64,000 bases of DNA from Pseudomonas entomophila (GTDB taxonomy: Bacteria; Pseudomonadota; Gammaproteobacteria; Pseudomonadales; Pseudomonadaceae): contig NZ_JAAMQJ010000015.1 of assembly GCF_013523125.1 (NCBI RefSeq), positions 1-64,000 on the forward strand, read 5' to 3'. This document shows positions 36,074-46,300 of the stretch, piece after piece. The translations under genes were made by a program, and so were the position numbers. The notes beneath the pieces were generated by a model. That model searched no databases. It was not told where the DNA came from and was given only the letters and a program-made list of their open reading frames with translations. How positions within the stretch are numbered: the first letter of the stretch is position 1; every line of letters starts with the position of its first letter.

Positions 36074-36287
36074 GCGGCAGGCGGGTCAGGCGGCCTCTCG
36101 CAGGGGCTGTCAGGATGAATGGGGGTGCGGGCGTGCGGGCGAAGCCATTGTTTTTTTCTACTCCACCGCATTGACTGCTTTGTGGGCCCTGCGGGCCATG
36201 CCTTTCAACGTCTTTGGAAAAAGTCCCGAGACAGGGTCATGGTTGCACCCACAGGTTCATCGGCACGATGCAGGCAAGCGCAGCCCT

Positions 36288-36888
36288 CCTGTGGGGCTTG
36301 CCCGCGATGGCGTCCGGCCCATCACCGCCTGCATCGCGGGCAAGCCCCACAGGGTGGTGTCCGAGCGGATACATGCCGGCAGGCTTCATGCGGGCTGGGT
36401 GGGAGCTGGCTTGCCAGCGATAGGGCCTGTTCAGTCCCTGCAAGGTGAGTAGGTCGGCGCTCTGTCTATTGGCGATGCAGCGAGGCCCCAGCCGGGGCGT
36501 CGGACCGGCCGCGATGGGCCGCAAAGCCGCCCCAGAAATCGATCAGAGATAAAGCCTCTGAGCCATGCCAGCTATCGTCGTGTGCTCTGCGCGATAGCGC
36601 GGCGCCAAAGCGGGCAGACTCCCACAGATATCCATTTCGAGCAGGCAGCCACATGACAAAGCCGCCTGTGGGCTTGCCCGCGATAGCGGTGGTAACGCCG
36701 ACCCATGGCCGACAGCTCGAACGCTGGCCTGTCAGCTCTAAGGTGGATGAACAGGCCCTATCGCTGGCAAGCCAGCTCCCACAGGTGCCCATTTCAAGCA
36801 GGCAGTCGCACGATGGCAACCTATAGGAGCGGGCTTGCCAGCGATGCAGGCGGTGACTCGGGGGAGGCTATCGCGGGCAGGCTCACCC
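36288..36888. repeat. Dense cluster of REP-like palindromes in an 878-base gap
   Basis: The gap 36074-36951 has no supportable gene. It holds at least six repeat units. 36288-36353 is a facing pair (GGGCTTGCCCGCG / CGCGGGCAAGCCC) nearly identical to 16944-17011. 36399-36430 (GGGAGCTGGCTTGCCAGCGA) has an inverted copy at 36751-36786. 36480-36531 is the GGCCCCAGCCGGGGCGTCGG family. 36665-36690 is a single GGGCTTGCCCGCG unit. 36822-36888 is a further composite. Several share the phrase TCACCGCCTGCATCGC. The layout resembles bacterial interspersed mosaic elements. Confidence 0.75.
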
Positions 36889-36951
36889 AACCCGGCGGGT
36901 GCCGCCTGCCAGGATGCTCGGCTCATGCGTCCGGCACCCACTGATCGCTTC

Positions 36952-38136
36952 TTAAAGCTCCACGGACACCGCCTGCGATGCGCGGGTCGCCTTGGCGCGG
37001 GCCGCCTCGATCGATTCGTCCCGGGCCAGGCACACGCCCATACGCCGTTGCCCCTTGACCTCCGGCTTGCCGAACAGGCGGATCGCGGTATCGGGTTCGG
37101 CCAGGGCCGCGCCGAGGTTGGCGAATGCCGTCTGGCTCGACTGCCCTTCCACCAGGATCACCGCCGAGGCCGACGGGCCGAACTGGCGAACCACCGGAAT
37201 CGGCAGGCCAAGAATGGCCCGGGCATGCAGGGCGAACTGGGACAGGTCCTGGGAAATCAGGGTGACCAGGCCGGTGTCATGGGGCCGTGGCGACACTTCG
37301 CTGAACCAGACCTGGTCGCCCTTGACGAACAGCTCGACGCCGAACAGCCCCCGCCCGCCCAACGCCTCGGTGACCGCCTTGGCCACCCGCTCGGACTCGG
37401 CCAGGGCCTTGGGGCTCATGGCCTGGGGCTGCCACGACTCCTGGTAGTCGCCGCCTTCCTGACGGTGACCGACCGGGGCCAGGAAGGTGGTGCCGCCCAC
37501 GTGGCGCACGGTCAGCAGGGTGATTTCGTAGTCGAAGTCGATGAAGCCTTCGACGATCACCCGCCCCTTGCCTGCACGGCCGCCTTCCTGGGCGTACTGC
37601 CAGGCCTTCTCGAGGTCGCCTTCGCTGCGCAGCAGGCTCTGGCCCTTGCCCGACGAACTCATCACCGGCTTGACCACGCACGGGTAGCCCAGGTCGGCCA
37701 CGGCACGCGCATAGTCTTCGAAGGTGTCGGCGAAATGGTACGGCGAAGTAGGCAGGTCCAGTTCTTCGGCGGCCAGGCGGCGGATGCCTTCACGGTTCAT
37801 GGTCAGTTGCGTGGCACGCGCCGTGGGCACCACGTTGAAGCCTTCGCTTTCCAGCTCGACCAGCGTCGCAGTGGCGATGGCTTCGATCTCCGGCACGATG
37901 TAGTGCGGCTTCTCGGCCTCGATGACTGCGCGCAGCGCGGCGCCGTCGAGCATGTCGATGACATGGCTACGGTGGGCGACCTGCATGGCGGGCGCATCGG
38001 CGTAGCGGTCCACACCGATCACTTCGACGCCCAGGCGCTGCAGCTCGATGACCACCTCCTTGCCCAGTTCGCCACAGCCACAGAGCAGTACACGGGTCGC
38101 GGTAGGCGACAAGGGGGTTCCGATACGGGTCGTCAT
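36952..38136 (-). CDS. purT: Formate-dependent phosphoribosylglycinamide formyltransferase
   Basis: A 394-residue ATP-grasp enzyme that formylates GAR with formate and ATP in purine synthesis, a folate-independent alternative to PurN. The N-terminal [20 protein letters not shown] is the PurT/PurK substrate domain. The ATP-grasp core includes [33 protein letters not shown] and [19 protein letters not shown] 38136 is the conserved start. Upstream frame continues through a heptad array and is not coding. It is transcribed toward the repeat-rich gap. Confidence 0.97.
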   Translation of the reverse strand: MTTRIGTPLSPTATRVLLCGCGELGKEVVIELQRLGVEVIGVDRYADAPAMQVAHRSHVIDMLDGAALRAVIEAEKPHYIVPEIEAIATATLVELESEGFNVVPTARATQLTMNREGIRRLAAEELDLPTSPYHFADTFEDYARAVADLGYPCVVKPVMSSSGKGQSLLRSEGDLEKAWQYAQEGGRAGKGRVIVEGFIDFDYEITLLTVRHVGGTTFLAPVGHRQEGGDYQESWQPQAMSPKALAESERVAKAVTEALGGRGLFGVELFVKGDQVWFSEVSPRPHDTGLVTLISQDLSQFALHARAILGLPIPVVRQFGPSASAVILVEGQSSQTAFANLGAALAEPDTAIRLFGKPEVKGQRRMGVCLARDESIEAARAKATRASQAVSVEL

Positions 38137-38231
38137 CTCAGGTCCTCGAACGGTGCGGGGCGGACCACTCGGACCCGCCGCTGAAAAGGACCGGTAGTTT
38201 ACACCTGGTGTTCTAGTTTGGGGGCTTGGGG

Positions 38232-38384
38232 AGCTGCAAGCTGCAAGCTGCAAGCTGCAAGCTGCAAGCTGCAAGCTGCAAGCTGCAAGCTGCAAGCTGC
38301 AAGCAAAAGCAGAACGGGGTCGGCTTCTAGCTTGTAGCTTGTAGCTTGTAGCTTGTAGCTTGTAGCTTGTAGCTTGTAGCTCAG
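38232..38384. repeat. Two-armed heptad array between the VUT gene and purT
   Basis: The left arm, 38232-38301, is ten perfect AGCTGCA units, ending in the inner edge AGCAAAAGCA (38302-38311). The right arm, 38322-38384, is GGCTTCT, seven perfect AGCTTGT units, then AGCTCAG, which contains the TGA stop of the VUT gene. Only about ten bases separate the inner edge from the right arm. The arms differ in their variable triplet (GCA against ACA when read on one strand), so they expanded independently yet stay in inverted orientation. Confidence 0.88.
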
Positions 38385-38851
38385 GCACCGGACAGGGCGC
38401 TGCGCCGGTCTCGCCAGGCCATGGCCAGCCATACGACGGTCACGCCCGCGCACTTCGACAGCAGTGCCGTGCCGGCCACTGCGGGCGTCAGGGCGCCGAT
38501 CATGCCGAAGAAGATGACCGTGTCGACCGGGATGCTCAACGCCGAACTCAACCACAACCGGTCGCGCAAGGGTCGACGGGTGACGCTGAACACCAGCCAG
38601 TCGATCAGCTCGGAGACGAAGAACGCGGTGGCGCTGGCCAGGGCGATGGCCGGTTCGGAGGTAACGTAGGACAGCACCAGCGCCGCCAGCATAGCCAGCA
38701 GTGCACCATGGCCGTAGCGGGTCTGGACCATGTCGCGCAGGACGAATACCAGCCCGCCCCAGGCGGACCAGATGACGTCCAGGTGCGGCGCACTGGAGAA
38801 GGCGTAGTTGATCAGCACCACGCTGCTGACATAGGCAAGAAGATAGAACAT
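38381..38851 (-). CDS. VUT family membrane protein, putative queuosine-precursor transporter
   Basis: A 156-residue membrane protein with about five hydrophobic segments ([53 protein letters not shown]). It belongs to the VUT family that includes the preQ0 transporter Yhh[19 protein letters not shown] is typical. It is shorter than YhhQ and may be a paralogue. Its stop codon lies in the heptad array. There is no queuosine gene or riboswitch nearby, so the substrate is inferred from the family only. Confidence 0.8.
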   Translation of the reverse strand: MFYLLAYVSSVVLINYAFSSAPHLDVIWSAWGGLVFVLRDMVQTRYGHGALLAMLAALVLSYVTSEPAIALASATAFFVSELIDWLVFSVTRRPLRDRLWLSSALSIPVDTVIFFGMIGALTPAVAGTALLSKCAGVTVVWLAMAWRDRRSALSGA

Positions 38852-38912
38852 GAGCAGGACCGTCGGGCAGGTCGCACAGGGTACGTGAGTCGCTGCCCTC
38901 GGCCAAGCCTGG

Positions 38913-39107
38913 CTAGCCGAGGATCAGCCCGGCCTCGAGGGCACGCGTGTGACACAGGGCCAGGACCTGGCGGCGCTCGGCATTGTCCATGCGCGACCAC
39001 CGTGTGATTTCATCGACGTTGCGCTGGCAGCCGGTGCAGATGTCCTGCTCGTCCAGCGCGCAGATGCTCACGCAGGGCGAAGCGACCGGCCGTTCCTTGA
39101 CCTCCAT
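38913..39107 (-). CDS. DUF1289 small cysteine-motif protein
   Basis: A 64-residue protein of the DUF1289 (YdhL-like) family, from ATG 39107. Four cysteines occur as SPCVSICALD and DICTGCQRN, fitting a small metal-binding or Fe-S-like site, followed by DEITRWSRMDNAERRQVL, the family hallmark. Function is unknown. It starts two bases after the gamma carbonic anhydrase stop and is surely translated with it. Confidence 0.88.
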   Translation of the reverse strand: MEVKERPVASPCVSICALDEQDICTGCQRNVDEITRWSRMDNAERRQVLALCHTRALEAGLILG

Positions 39108-39109
39108 TC

Positions 39110-39634
39110 TCAGTCCTCCTGGGGCGCGAGGTCGCGCGCGTAGCGTTGGGCATTGGCCACGTAATGCGCGGCGCTGGCTTCGAGCAGGCGCATCTGGGCA
39201 TCGCTCAGGGTACGCACGACCTTGCCCGGCGAGCCGACCACCAGCGAACCGTCGGGGATTTCCCGCCCTTCGGGAATCAGGGCATTGGCGCCGATGATGC
39301 AATGCTTGCCGATGCGAGCCCCGTTGAGAATCACCGCATTGATGCCGATCAGGCTGTAGTCGTCCACGTGACACCCGTGCAGCATGGCCTTGTGGCCGAT
39401 GGTCACGCCACGCCCCAGGGTCAGCGGCGAGCCCGGATCGGTGTGCAGGACCGCGCCGTCCTGGACGTTGCTGTCCTCGCCGATGTCGATCAGCTCGTTG
39501 TCGCCGCGCAACACGGCACCGAACCAGACGCTGGCCTGCGCCTGCAGACGGACCTTGCCGATCAGGATGGCACCTGGGGCGGTCCAGCTGCTGGGATGGG
39601 TGTCGACACGCAGGTCGCCAAGGCGGTAGTTCAT
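39110..39634 (-). CDS. Gamma-class carbonic anhydrase family protein
   Basis: A 174-residue left-handed beta-helix protein (YrdA/PaaY type). Hexapeptide repeats run through most of it ([28 protein letters not shown] in pieces, [38 protein letters not shown]). The metal-binding histidines are in VLHTDPG and [10 protein letters not shown] trimer is expected. It is coupled to the DUF1289 gene. Real carbonic anhydrase activity is not certain for this subfamily. Confidence 0.9.
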   Translation of the reverse strand: MNYRLGDLRVDTHPSSWTAPGAILIGKVRLQAQASVWFGAVLRGDNELIDIGEDSNVQDGAVLHTDPGSPLTLGRGVTIGHKAMLHGCHVDDYSLIGINAVILNGARIGKHCIIGANALIPEGREIPDGSLVVGSPGKVVRTLSDAQMRLLEASAAHYVANAQRYARDLAPQED

Positions 39635-39671
39635 GGAAAATCCTCGCAATGACCAGGGAAGCACACGTCGA

Positions 39672-40271
39672 TCAAATCTCGATGAAGTGCGCAGGCGGGC
39701 GGTGCAGGCCGATGTCGGCGTCGAAGAGCAGGTTCACCAGCTCGACGATCATGATCGCGGTCAGGCCCCAGATCCGGTACTCGCCGAAACGGTAGCTGGG
39801 CACGTACCAATGCCGACCCTGGGCATCGACCCGGTGCGTGTGCTCCTGGGGCGGGTCGCGGAAGAACCCCAGCGGCACGCTGAACACCGCCGCGATCTCG
39901 GCATCGTTGGCCTCGTAGTCGACGTAGTCGGGGATCACTCCGACGAAAGGCGTCACCTTCAGGCCGTGCAGGGAAATCAAGGGGCTCAGCGGGCCGAGCA
40001 CCTCCACCAGGCCGGGCGGCAGTCCGATTTCCTCATGAGCCTCGCGCAGGGCGGTGAAGATCAGGTCCGGGTCTTCGGGGTCACGTCGACCGCCCGGGAA
40101 CGCCACTTCACCGCCATGGGTCGACAACCCCTTGGCACGCAGGGTCAGCACCAGCTCCGGCTCCTCGCCACGGGTGATGGGCAGCAGCACCGCAGCCTCC
40201 GGAAGGCGGCGGTCGGTGGTCAGGGTGCCGGGGGTGTGGGTGCTCATCCGGCGAACAAGCTCGTCCAGCAT
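39672..40271 (-). CDS. Nudix CoA pyrophosphatase-like hydrolase
   Basis: A 199-residue Nudix enzyme that probably splits CoA or its thioesters into 4'-phosphopantetheine and 3',5'-ADP. The CoA-type motif precedes and includes the Nudix box: [16 protein letters not shown] then [12 protein letters not shown] took ATG 40271 (MLDELVRRM); ATG 40286 upstream is possible and the ribosome site is weak for both. It is 37 bases upstream of the carbonic anhydrase gene in the same direction. Confidence 0.85.
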   Translation of the reverse strand: MLDELVRRMSTHTPGTLTTDRRLPEAAVLLPITRGEEPELVLTLRAKGLSTHGGEVAFPGGRRDPEDPDLIFTALREAHEEIGLPPGLVEVLGPLSPLISLHGLKVTPFVGVIPDYVDYEANDAEIAAVFSVPLGFFRDPPQEHTHRVDAQGRHWYVPSYRFGEYRIWGLTAIMIVELVNLLFDADIGLHRPPAHFIEI

Positions 40272-40398
40272 CACGCAGTCTCGCATCAAGGCCTGTCTGC
40301 ATCATGCACCAAAGCCATGACGCAACCCAAGCCCTGCCACGACTTGCAGCGCACGGCTGCGGCACGCCAAGATAACGGCATCCATCAGGAAGCCAGAC

Positions 40399-40953
40399 AT
40401 GAATTTCTGCAGCGCGTGCGGTCAACCGGTCATCCAGTGCATTCCCGAGGGCGATACCCGCCTGCGGTATGTCTGCGAGCATTGCCATACCATCCACTAC
40501 CAGAATCCGAACATCGTCGCCGGGGTCCTGCCGACCCACGAAGGCCGCGTCCTGTTGTGTCGCCGCGCCATCGAGCCACGCCACGGCTACTGGACGCTGC
40601 CGGCCGGCTTCATGGAAAACGGCGAGACCCTTGAGCAGGCCGCGCGTCGCGAGACCGTCGAGGAAGCCTGCGCACGCGTCGGCGAGATGACGCTGTACCA
40701 GCTGTTCGACCTGCCGCACATCAACCAGGTGCACGTGTTCTTCCGGGCCGAGCTGGCCGACCTCGACTTCGCCATCGGCGTGGAGAGCCTGGACGTCAGG
40801 CTGTTCGAGGAGCACGAGATCCCTTGGTCGCACCTGGCGTTCCGCACCGTGACACGCACCCTGCAATGCTATTATCGTGACCGCCTCGCGCAGCACTATC
40901 CCATCGGCAACGAATACCTGCCGCCGATGCAGCTCGCCCCACCCCATAGCTAG
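40399..40953 (+). CDS. Nudix hydrolase with N-terminal zinc ribbon
   Basis: A 184-residue protein. Residues 1-35 form a zinc ribbon (FCSACGQ and YVCEHCHTIHYQNP), and the Nudix box follows as GFMENGETLEQAARRETVEEA-type sequence ending VEEACARVG. The zinc ribbon recalls NudC, but the protein is shorter and lacks the NudC SQPWPFPxS motif, so NADH specificity is not supported. AGGAAG precedes the start. It is divergent from the CoA Nudix gene and 17 bases upstream of the L,D-transpeptidase gene, probably in one operon. Confidence 0.85.
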   Translation: MNFCSACGQPVIQCIPEGDTRLRYVCEHCHTIHYQNPNIVAGVLPTHEGRVLLCRRAIEPRHGYWTLPAGFMENGETLEQAARRETVEEACARVGEMTLYQLFDLPHINQVHVFFRAELADLDFAIGVESLDVRLFEEHEIPWSHLAFRTVTRTLQCYYRDRLAQHYPIGNEYLPPMQLAPPHS

Positions 40954-40970
40954 TTCCACAGGATCGCTCC

Positions 40971-41531
40971 ATGCGCTGGTTGCTCGCCCTGCTCTGCCTC
41001 GGTTTCGCCAGCCTGTCCCAGGCCGCCTACACCGAGACCATCATCCGCAAACCCCTGTCGGCCCCAGGATCGGCACCGGCCGTCACGCCCCCGCAGGTCG
41101 CCCCGCGCGTGGTGGACAAGGTACTGGTGATCAAGTCCGAGCGGCGCCTGCAACTGATCAGCCGGGGCGAGCCGCTCAAGACCTACCGCATCTCGCTGGG
41201 CAAGCAGCCCAACGGGCCCAAGCTGCAAGAAGGCGACAAACGCACGCCCGAGGGGCTGTACTGGATCGACTGGCGCAAGGTCAGCGACCGCTACAACCTG
41301 GCCATGCACATTTCCTACCCGAACATCAGCGACGCGGCCCGGGCCACGCGCGAAGGTGTTCCGGCTGGCGGCATGATCATGATCCACGGCACGCCGATCG
41401 ACGAACATTACCCGGAATGGTACTTCCATACCCTGGACTGGACCGAAGGCTGCATCGCCATGCGCAACGACGACATGCGCGAGGTCTGGAGCCTGGTCAA
41501 GGACGGGACGCTGATCGAGATTCGCCCCTGA
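40971..41531 (+). CDS. L,D-transpeptidase (YkuD domain)
   Basis: A 186-residue exported enzyme that makes or edits peptidoglycan crosslinks or protein links. It has a signal peptide (WLLALLCLGFASLSQA), then a YkuD domain: VLVIKSERRLQLISRGEPL at its start, IHGTPIDEHYP with the conserved histidine, and the nucleophile cysteine in TEGCIAMRNDDM. The usual SHGC is replaced by TEGC, common in the YafK/ErfK-like branch. A perfect hairpin follows the gene. Confidence 0.88.
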   Translation: MRWLLALLCLGFASLSQAAYTETIIRKPLSAPGSAPAVTPPQVAPRVVDKVLVIKSERRLQLISRGEPLKTYRISLGKQPNGPKLQEGDKRTPEGLYWIDWRKVSDRYNLAMHISYPNISDAARATREGVPAGGMIMIHGTPIDEHYPEWYFHTLDWTEGCIAMRNDDMREVWSLVKDGTLIEIRP

Positions 41532-41582
41532 CGTCCTAGGATGTAGGAAAAGTCCCCAGATCCCCCCTACCTGATCCCTCGC

Positions 41583-41610
41583 CCCTGGCCGACACGCTTC
41601 TCGGCCAGGG
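41583..41610. terminator. Perfect hairpin after the L,D-transpeptidase gene
   Basis: CCCTGGCCGA and TCGGCCAGGG form a perfect ten-base stem with an eight-base loop, 51 bases after the stop and 51 before tpsB. There is no T-tract right after it; CTTTTTA lies 20 bases further. It may be a terminator, or protect the 3' end. Confidence 0.5.
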
Positions 41611-41661
41611 ACGGCATCGCCCACGCGCCCTGCTTTTTACAGTCGTCGCAGATCCACCACG

Positions 41662-43362
41662 ATGGGTATCTGCGACATGTTCCTGCTCACACCGTCCCCT
41701 CCTATCACGGCCCTGCGGCGGCTGTGCCTGGTCAGCGGCCTGGCCCTGCCTTCGGTGGCGTTGGGCATCGACCCGGCCAGCCAACTGTTGCGCGAACAGC
41801 AATCGGACTTCCGCACCCTCGAACAGCAGCAGCGCCTGCAACGCTGGCAACGGCGCGAGCAGAAGGTGCCGGCGCCTGAAGCCACGGTGCCGGCCGACGC
41901 GACCCGTGCATGCTGGCCCTTTCCTGGCCTGAGCCTGAGCGGCAACCAGGTCCTGTCGAACGCCGAGCTGGAGGGAGCGGTCCAGCCGGTCCTGCGCCCC
42001 TGCATGGGCGTGGCCGACATCAACCGGCTGCTGGCCAGCATCACCCAACGCTACGTCGAGGCCGGCTACCCTGCCGCGCGCCCCTATCTGGCCAGTACGC
42101 CACGCCAGGGCGAGCCGCTGCAGGTCGTCATCGTCGAAGGCTTCGTCGAGTCGATCGCCCTGGCCGACCCCAGCCTGCCCTTGTCGTTGCGCGGCGCGTT
42201 TCCGGACATGCTCGGCGAGCCACTGCGCCTGCCCGATCTCGAACAGGGGCTCGACCAGCTCAACCGTCTCCAGGCCTTCACCCTGTCGGCCGACCTGCTG
42301 CCAGGTGATCTACCGGGAGGCACACGGCTGGTGTTGCAACCGCAACAGGTCGGCAAGCGCTGGCACCTGTCGGGCACGCTCGACAACCGGGCCAGTGAAA
42401 CCGTGGGGCGCCACCGTCTGGGCCTGCGGTTCGGCCTGGATTCGCCCGCTCACCTGAATGACGCGCTCAGCGTCGCGCTGTCGACCGCGTTGCCGGGCAC
42501 CGGGGCCCAGAGCCAGGCCGTGGCGCTGCACTACAGCGTGCCTTACGGACCTTGGACGCTCGGCGCCATGGCCAGCCGCATCACCTATCACGCCACGCCA
42601 CGGACACCTGGGCGTCCGGAGGGCGAAAGCCGTTTCCAGGGGCTGAGCGTGAACCGGATGCTGTGGCGCAACCAGCAAGGTCTGCTCGGTGCGTCGATGA
42701 GGCTCGACCAGAAGCACACCCTCAATCGTCTCTATGCACGCAAGACCCTGCTGCAGAGCACGCGCCTGACCACGCTCGACGTCGGCCTGGACATGCTCTG
42801 GCTCCAGGATGGCCTGTGGAATGTGTCGCTGGGGATGTCCCAAGGTCTGTCTTCCCTGGGTGCCGACGCCCCGACGCTCTCACGCCAGGCACCACGCCCG
42901 GACTTTCGCAAGTACCGGGCCAGCCTGCTGCACCTGCGTCAGGGACAACACCCCATTGACTGGCGCTGGCAGAGCCTCGTGAACCTGCAGTACAGCGCCG
43001 ATCACCTGCCTGCCCTCGAACAGTTGGCGCTGAGCGACGACCTGGCCGTGCGCGGCTTCCGCCAGCACTACGTCGCCGGCGCCACGGGTGCCCTGTGGCG
43101 CAACACGCTCAGCCACCCCCTCTGGCAACCCGCGCTCAACGGCGTGCAGCTGCGTGCCTCGGCCGGGCTGGACGTCGGCTGGAGCCGCTACGCCCAGGGC
43201 GAGCCGTCGCAACGCCTGGTCGGCGGCGCCCTCGGCCTGCACCTCGACCTGCCGCACGCGCGGCTGCGCCTGGACCATCAGCGTGCGCTGTCCGCCCGAG
43301 GGCCGCGCCGGGGCCGCCTGGAACCTGGGTTCTGGGTCGCCGAGCTGAGCATCGACCTGTGA
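41662..43362 (+). CDS. TpsB, two-partner secretion outer-membrane transporter
   Basis: A 566-residue Omp85-family beta-barrel of the ShlB/FhaC/HecB group that moves the TpsA partner across the outer membrane. A signal sequence (LRRLCLVSGLALPSVALG) is followed by a Gln/Arg-rich N-terminal helix (LREQQSDFRTLEQQQRLQ), POTRA domains (about 75-220) and a 16-strand barrel ending in phenylalanine-poor WVAELSIDL. The VRGF-type motif of Omp85 lid loops is visible as LAVRGFRQHYV. ATG 41662 or 41677 could be the start; neither has a good ribosome site. It is 25 bases before its substrate gene. Confidence 0.92.
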   Translation: MGICDMFLLTPSPPITALRRLCLVSGLALPSVALGIDPASQLLREQQSDFRTLEQQQRLQRWQRREQKVPAPEATVPADATRACWPFPGLSLSGNQVLSNAELEGAVQPVLRPCMGVADINRLLASITQRYVEAGYPAARPYLASTPRQGEPLQVVIVEGFVESIALADPSLPLSLRGAFPDMLGEPLRLPDLEQGLDQLNRLQAFTLSADLLPGDLPGGTRLVLQPQQVGKRWHLSGTLDNRASETVGRHRLGLRFGLDSPAHLNDALSVALSTALPGTGAQSQAVALHYSVPYGPWTLGAMASRITYHATPRTPGRPEGESRFQGLSVNRMLWRNQQGLLGASMRLDQKHTLNRLYARKTLLQSTRLTTLDVGLDMLWLQDGLWNVSLGMSQGLSSLGADAPTLSRQAPRPDFRKYRASLLHLRQGQHPIDWRWQSLVNLQYSADHLPALEQLALSDDLAVRGFRQHYVAGATGALWRNTLSHPLWQPALNGVQLRASAGLDVGWSRYAQGEPSQRLVGGALGLHLDLPHARLRLDHQRALSARGPRRGRLEPGFWVAELSIDL

Positions 43363-43387
43363 TTCATCCAACAAGAAGAGAGACCCC

Positions 43388-46300
43388 ATGAAACAGCACG
43401 CTCACACGTCCCCACGGCGCCCCGACACCTTGCGCTGGGCCATCTTCCTGGCCGTCCTGGGCAGCGGCCCTGCGCTGGCTGCCGCCCCTCTGCAAGCGAC
43501 ACCCGGCCCTGGGGGTACGCCGCTGATCAACGATGCGCATGGCGTGCCCGTCATCGACATCGTGGCGCCCACGGCCAACGGCCTGTCGCACAACCAGTTT
43601 CTCGAGTACAACGTCGGCACGTCCGGCCTGGTGCTGAACAACGCCCTGGAGGCCGGGTCTTCGCAACTGGCCGGCGCGCTGGCTGCCAACCCGCAGTTCC
43701 AGGGCCAGGCAGCGTCGACCATCCTCAACGAGGTGGTCAGCCGCAATGCCTCGCTCATCGAAGGCCGGCAGGAGATCTTCGGTCGCCCGGCCGACTACGT
43801 GCTGGCCAACCCCAATGGCATCACCGTCAATGGTGGCCAGTTCATCAACACCACCCGGGCAGGCTTCCTGGTCGGCACGCCGATCCTCGAGGACGGGCGG
43901 ATCCGTTACCTCGACACCCTGGGCGCCGAAGGCAGCCTGACCGTGCTCAAGGAAGGTGCCGCCAACCGCGAGGGCGCCCTGGCCCTGATCGCGCCCCGCA
44001 TCGAAGCCCTCGGCGGCCTGCAGGCCCAGGCTGACTTGGACGTGATCGCCGGTCGCAACCGGGTCGACGGGGTCGATGGCAGCCTCGCACCACACGCCAG
44101 CGCGCCCTCCACCGAACTGGACGCCACGCTGTTCGGTGCCATGCGCGCCGGGCGTGTGCGCATCGTCAGCACCACCGAAGGTGCGGGGGTACGCATGGCC
44201 AGGACCGACATCCAGGCCCAGGATGGGATCAGCGTGCGTTCCGCCGGCGGCTTGCAGATCGAAGGCCGCCAGAAGGAACAGGGTCAACTGCTCACGGAAC
44301 GGGGCGACCTGGTGCTGGAGGCGACCCGTGACCTGTACCTGCGCGACGTCAAGGCGCGCGCCGAGCACATCGACCTCAGTGCCGGCGGAACGTTGACCTT
44401 GGATGCCAAGATGCGGCAGGACATCGAGCGGCAACGGGAACACTGGAAGAACAAGGCCTGGTTCGTCACGTACGAAACCTACGACAGCAACACGACCACC
44501 ACCGAACGCACGCACAGGGGTACCGAGCTGCTGGCGCAGGGCAATGTGCGGTTGAAGTCCGGGGGCGATCTCGCTCTGCGCAGCGCGCGCGTCGAGGCAG
44601 GCGGCGAGGTGAGCGCCGACAGCGCTGGCAACCTGACCCTCGGCTCGACCCTCGACAGCCAACGCCTCGAGCAACGCATCCAGCACCGCAAGCACCTGTG
44701 GCGTGGCGACACCGAGACCGATCGCTATCAGGAGTCCGGCAACCCGACCACACTGGTCGGCCAACGCGTGAGCCTCACCGCTCAGGACGCGTTGAGCGTG
44801 ACCGGCAGCCAGGTGACGAGCCGCGGCGACATGCACATCGCTGCCCGGCAGGTCACCGTCGACGGGCAGAAGGTACGCCAGAGCGACACCGGGCACGCCT
44901 ATCGTGGCGACCTGGTGTCGGGCACCTTCTTCGGCGGGCGCGGCAGCGAGGATGCGCAAGGCGAACGCACGCTCGGCAGCACGATCCAGGCCGATGGCAC
45001 GCTCGAGGTCACCGCTGACCAGGTCCGGATCCAGGGCAGCCGCGTACGCAGCCGAGGCGACGCGCTGCTGTACAGTCGCCAAGGCGCGTTGTCGGTCGAA
45101 GCCGCCGTCGATACGCAGCGCCAGCAACGGCAACAGAAGGACAGCCAGGTCTTCGGGCTGCTCGGCACCCGCACCCAGAACCGCGAAGAACGCCAGGACG
45201 TACTGGTCAGCGACGTCTCTTCGGACACCAACCTGCGCCTAGCCAGCGCCGCCGACCTTCAGGTCCGCGGTGCCCGCCTCGACGCCCGGCAGCGTCTCGA
45301 GCTGAGCGCCAAAGGGGACCTGGACATCACGCCCGAACGCCAGAGGCACGAACAGCAGGACGACACGCAACACCGGGGCTTCACGGCCAGCGCGGGGCAG
45401 ACGCGCGGGGCGCAGGACGGCAAGCCAGGCTCGAAGCAATACGCGGCCAACGTCGGCTATGACGTCGACGACACCACCACCCTGACGCGAGCGATCACCC
45501 ACACGGGTAGCGCACTCAAAGGCGCCGAGATCGTCCTCGACAGCGCGCGCGACGTACGTCTCGACAACGCCACGCTCACCACCGACAGCGGGGCTGTCAC
45601 GCTCAAGGGCCAGAAGGTGACGCTGGCGGCCAGCCACGATGAGCGCAGCACCGAAACCACGGTCACGCGTACCGGCGGCGGCCTGACCGTGGGCGCCGGC
45701 ATCGACCGGGTCAACAGTGCCTTCGAAGGGCACCGCCGGCAGCAGGTCGATCAGGTGCGCGATACCACGGTGGCACGCACCACGATCGCCTCGGCCGGTG
45801 ACCTGACGATCGAGACGCCGCACCTGATCAACCAGGCGGCAGACCTGAGCGCAGGCAAGCAGGTGCGAGCCGTGGCCACGACCGTCGACAACCAGGCGGT
45901 CAGCGACACCCACGAACATACCCAGCGCCAGAACGACTGGCAGGGCACGTTGGGCGCCAGCCTGGAATACCGCGACCTGACCCGTCCGATCGAGCGCCTG
46001 GTCACCGGTGAAGAAGCAGCGCGCTTCCAGCAGGCTGGTCCGGAAGATGCCATGGCGCCGCCCAGCGTGGGCGCCGACGTCACGGCCGGTCACCTGGGCC
46101 GCGACGTCCGCGAGCACAGTACCCAGGCGCAGGTGGCCCGTTACACGGGCGGTACGGTCACGGTCGAGGCCGACACGCTGCTGGACGAGGGCACGGCCTA
46201 CAAGGCCGGGGATGGGCAGCTCGACCTGGCGGCCCAGCATCACCTGGCACGTGCAGCGCAGGATACTGCCAGCCGCCAGGTGAGCGAACTGACCGTCGAA

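Noticed and set aside
36074..36951. Short open frames in the repeat-rich gaps (also 16610-17225 and 3859-4292)
   Set aside because: They follow the palindromic repeats, have no ribosome sites, and related peptides recur only because the DNA repeats recur.
38137..38388. N-terminal extension of PurT
   Set aside because: The frame upstream of ATG 38136 runs through a heptad array; the conserved PurT start is at 38136.
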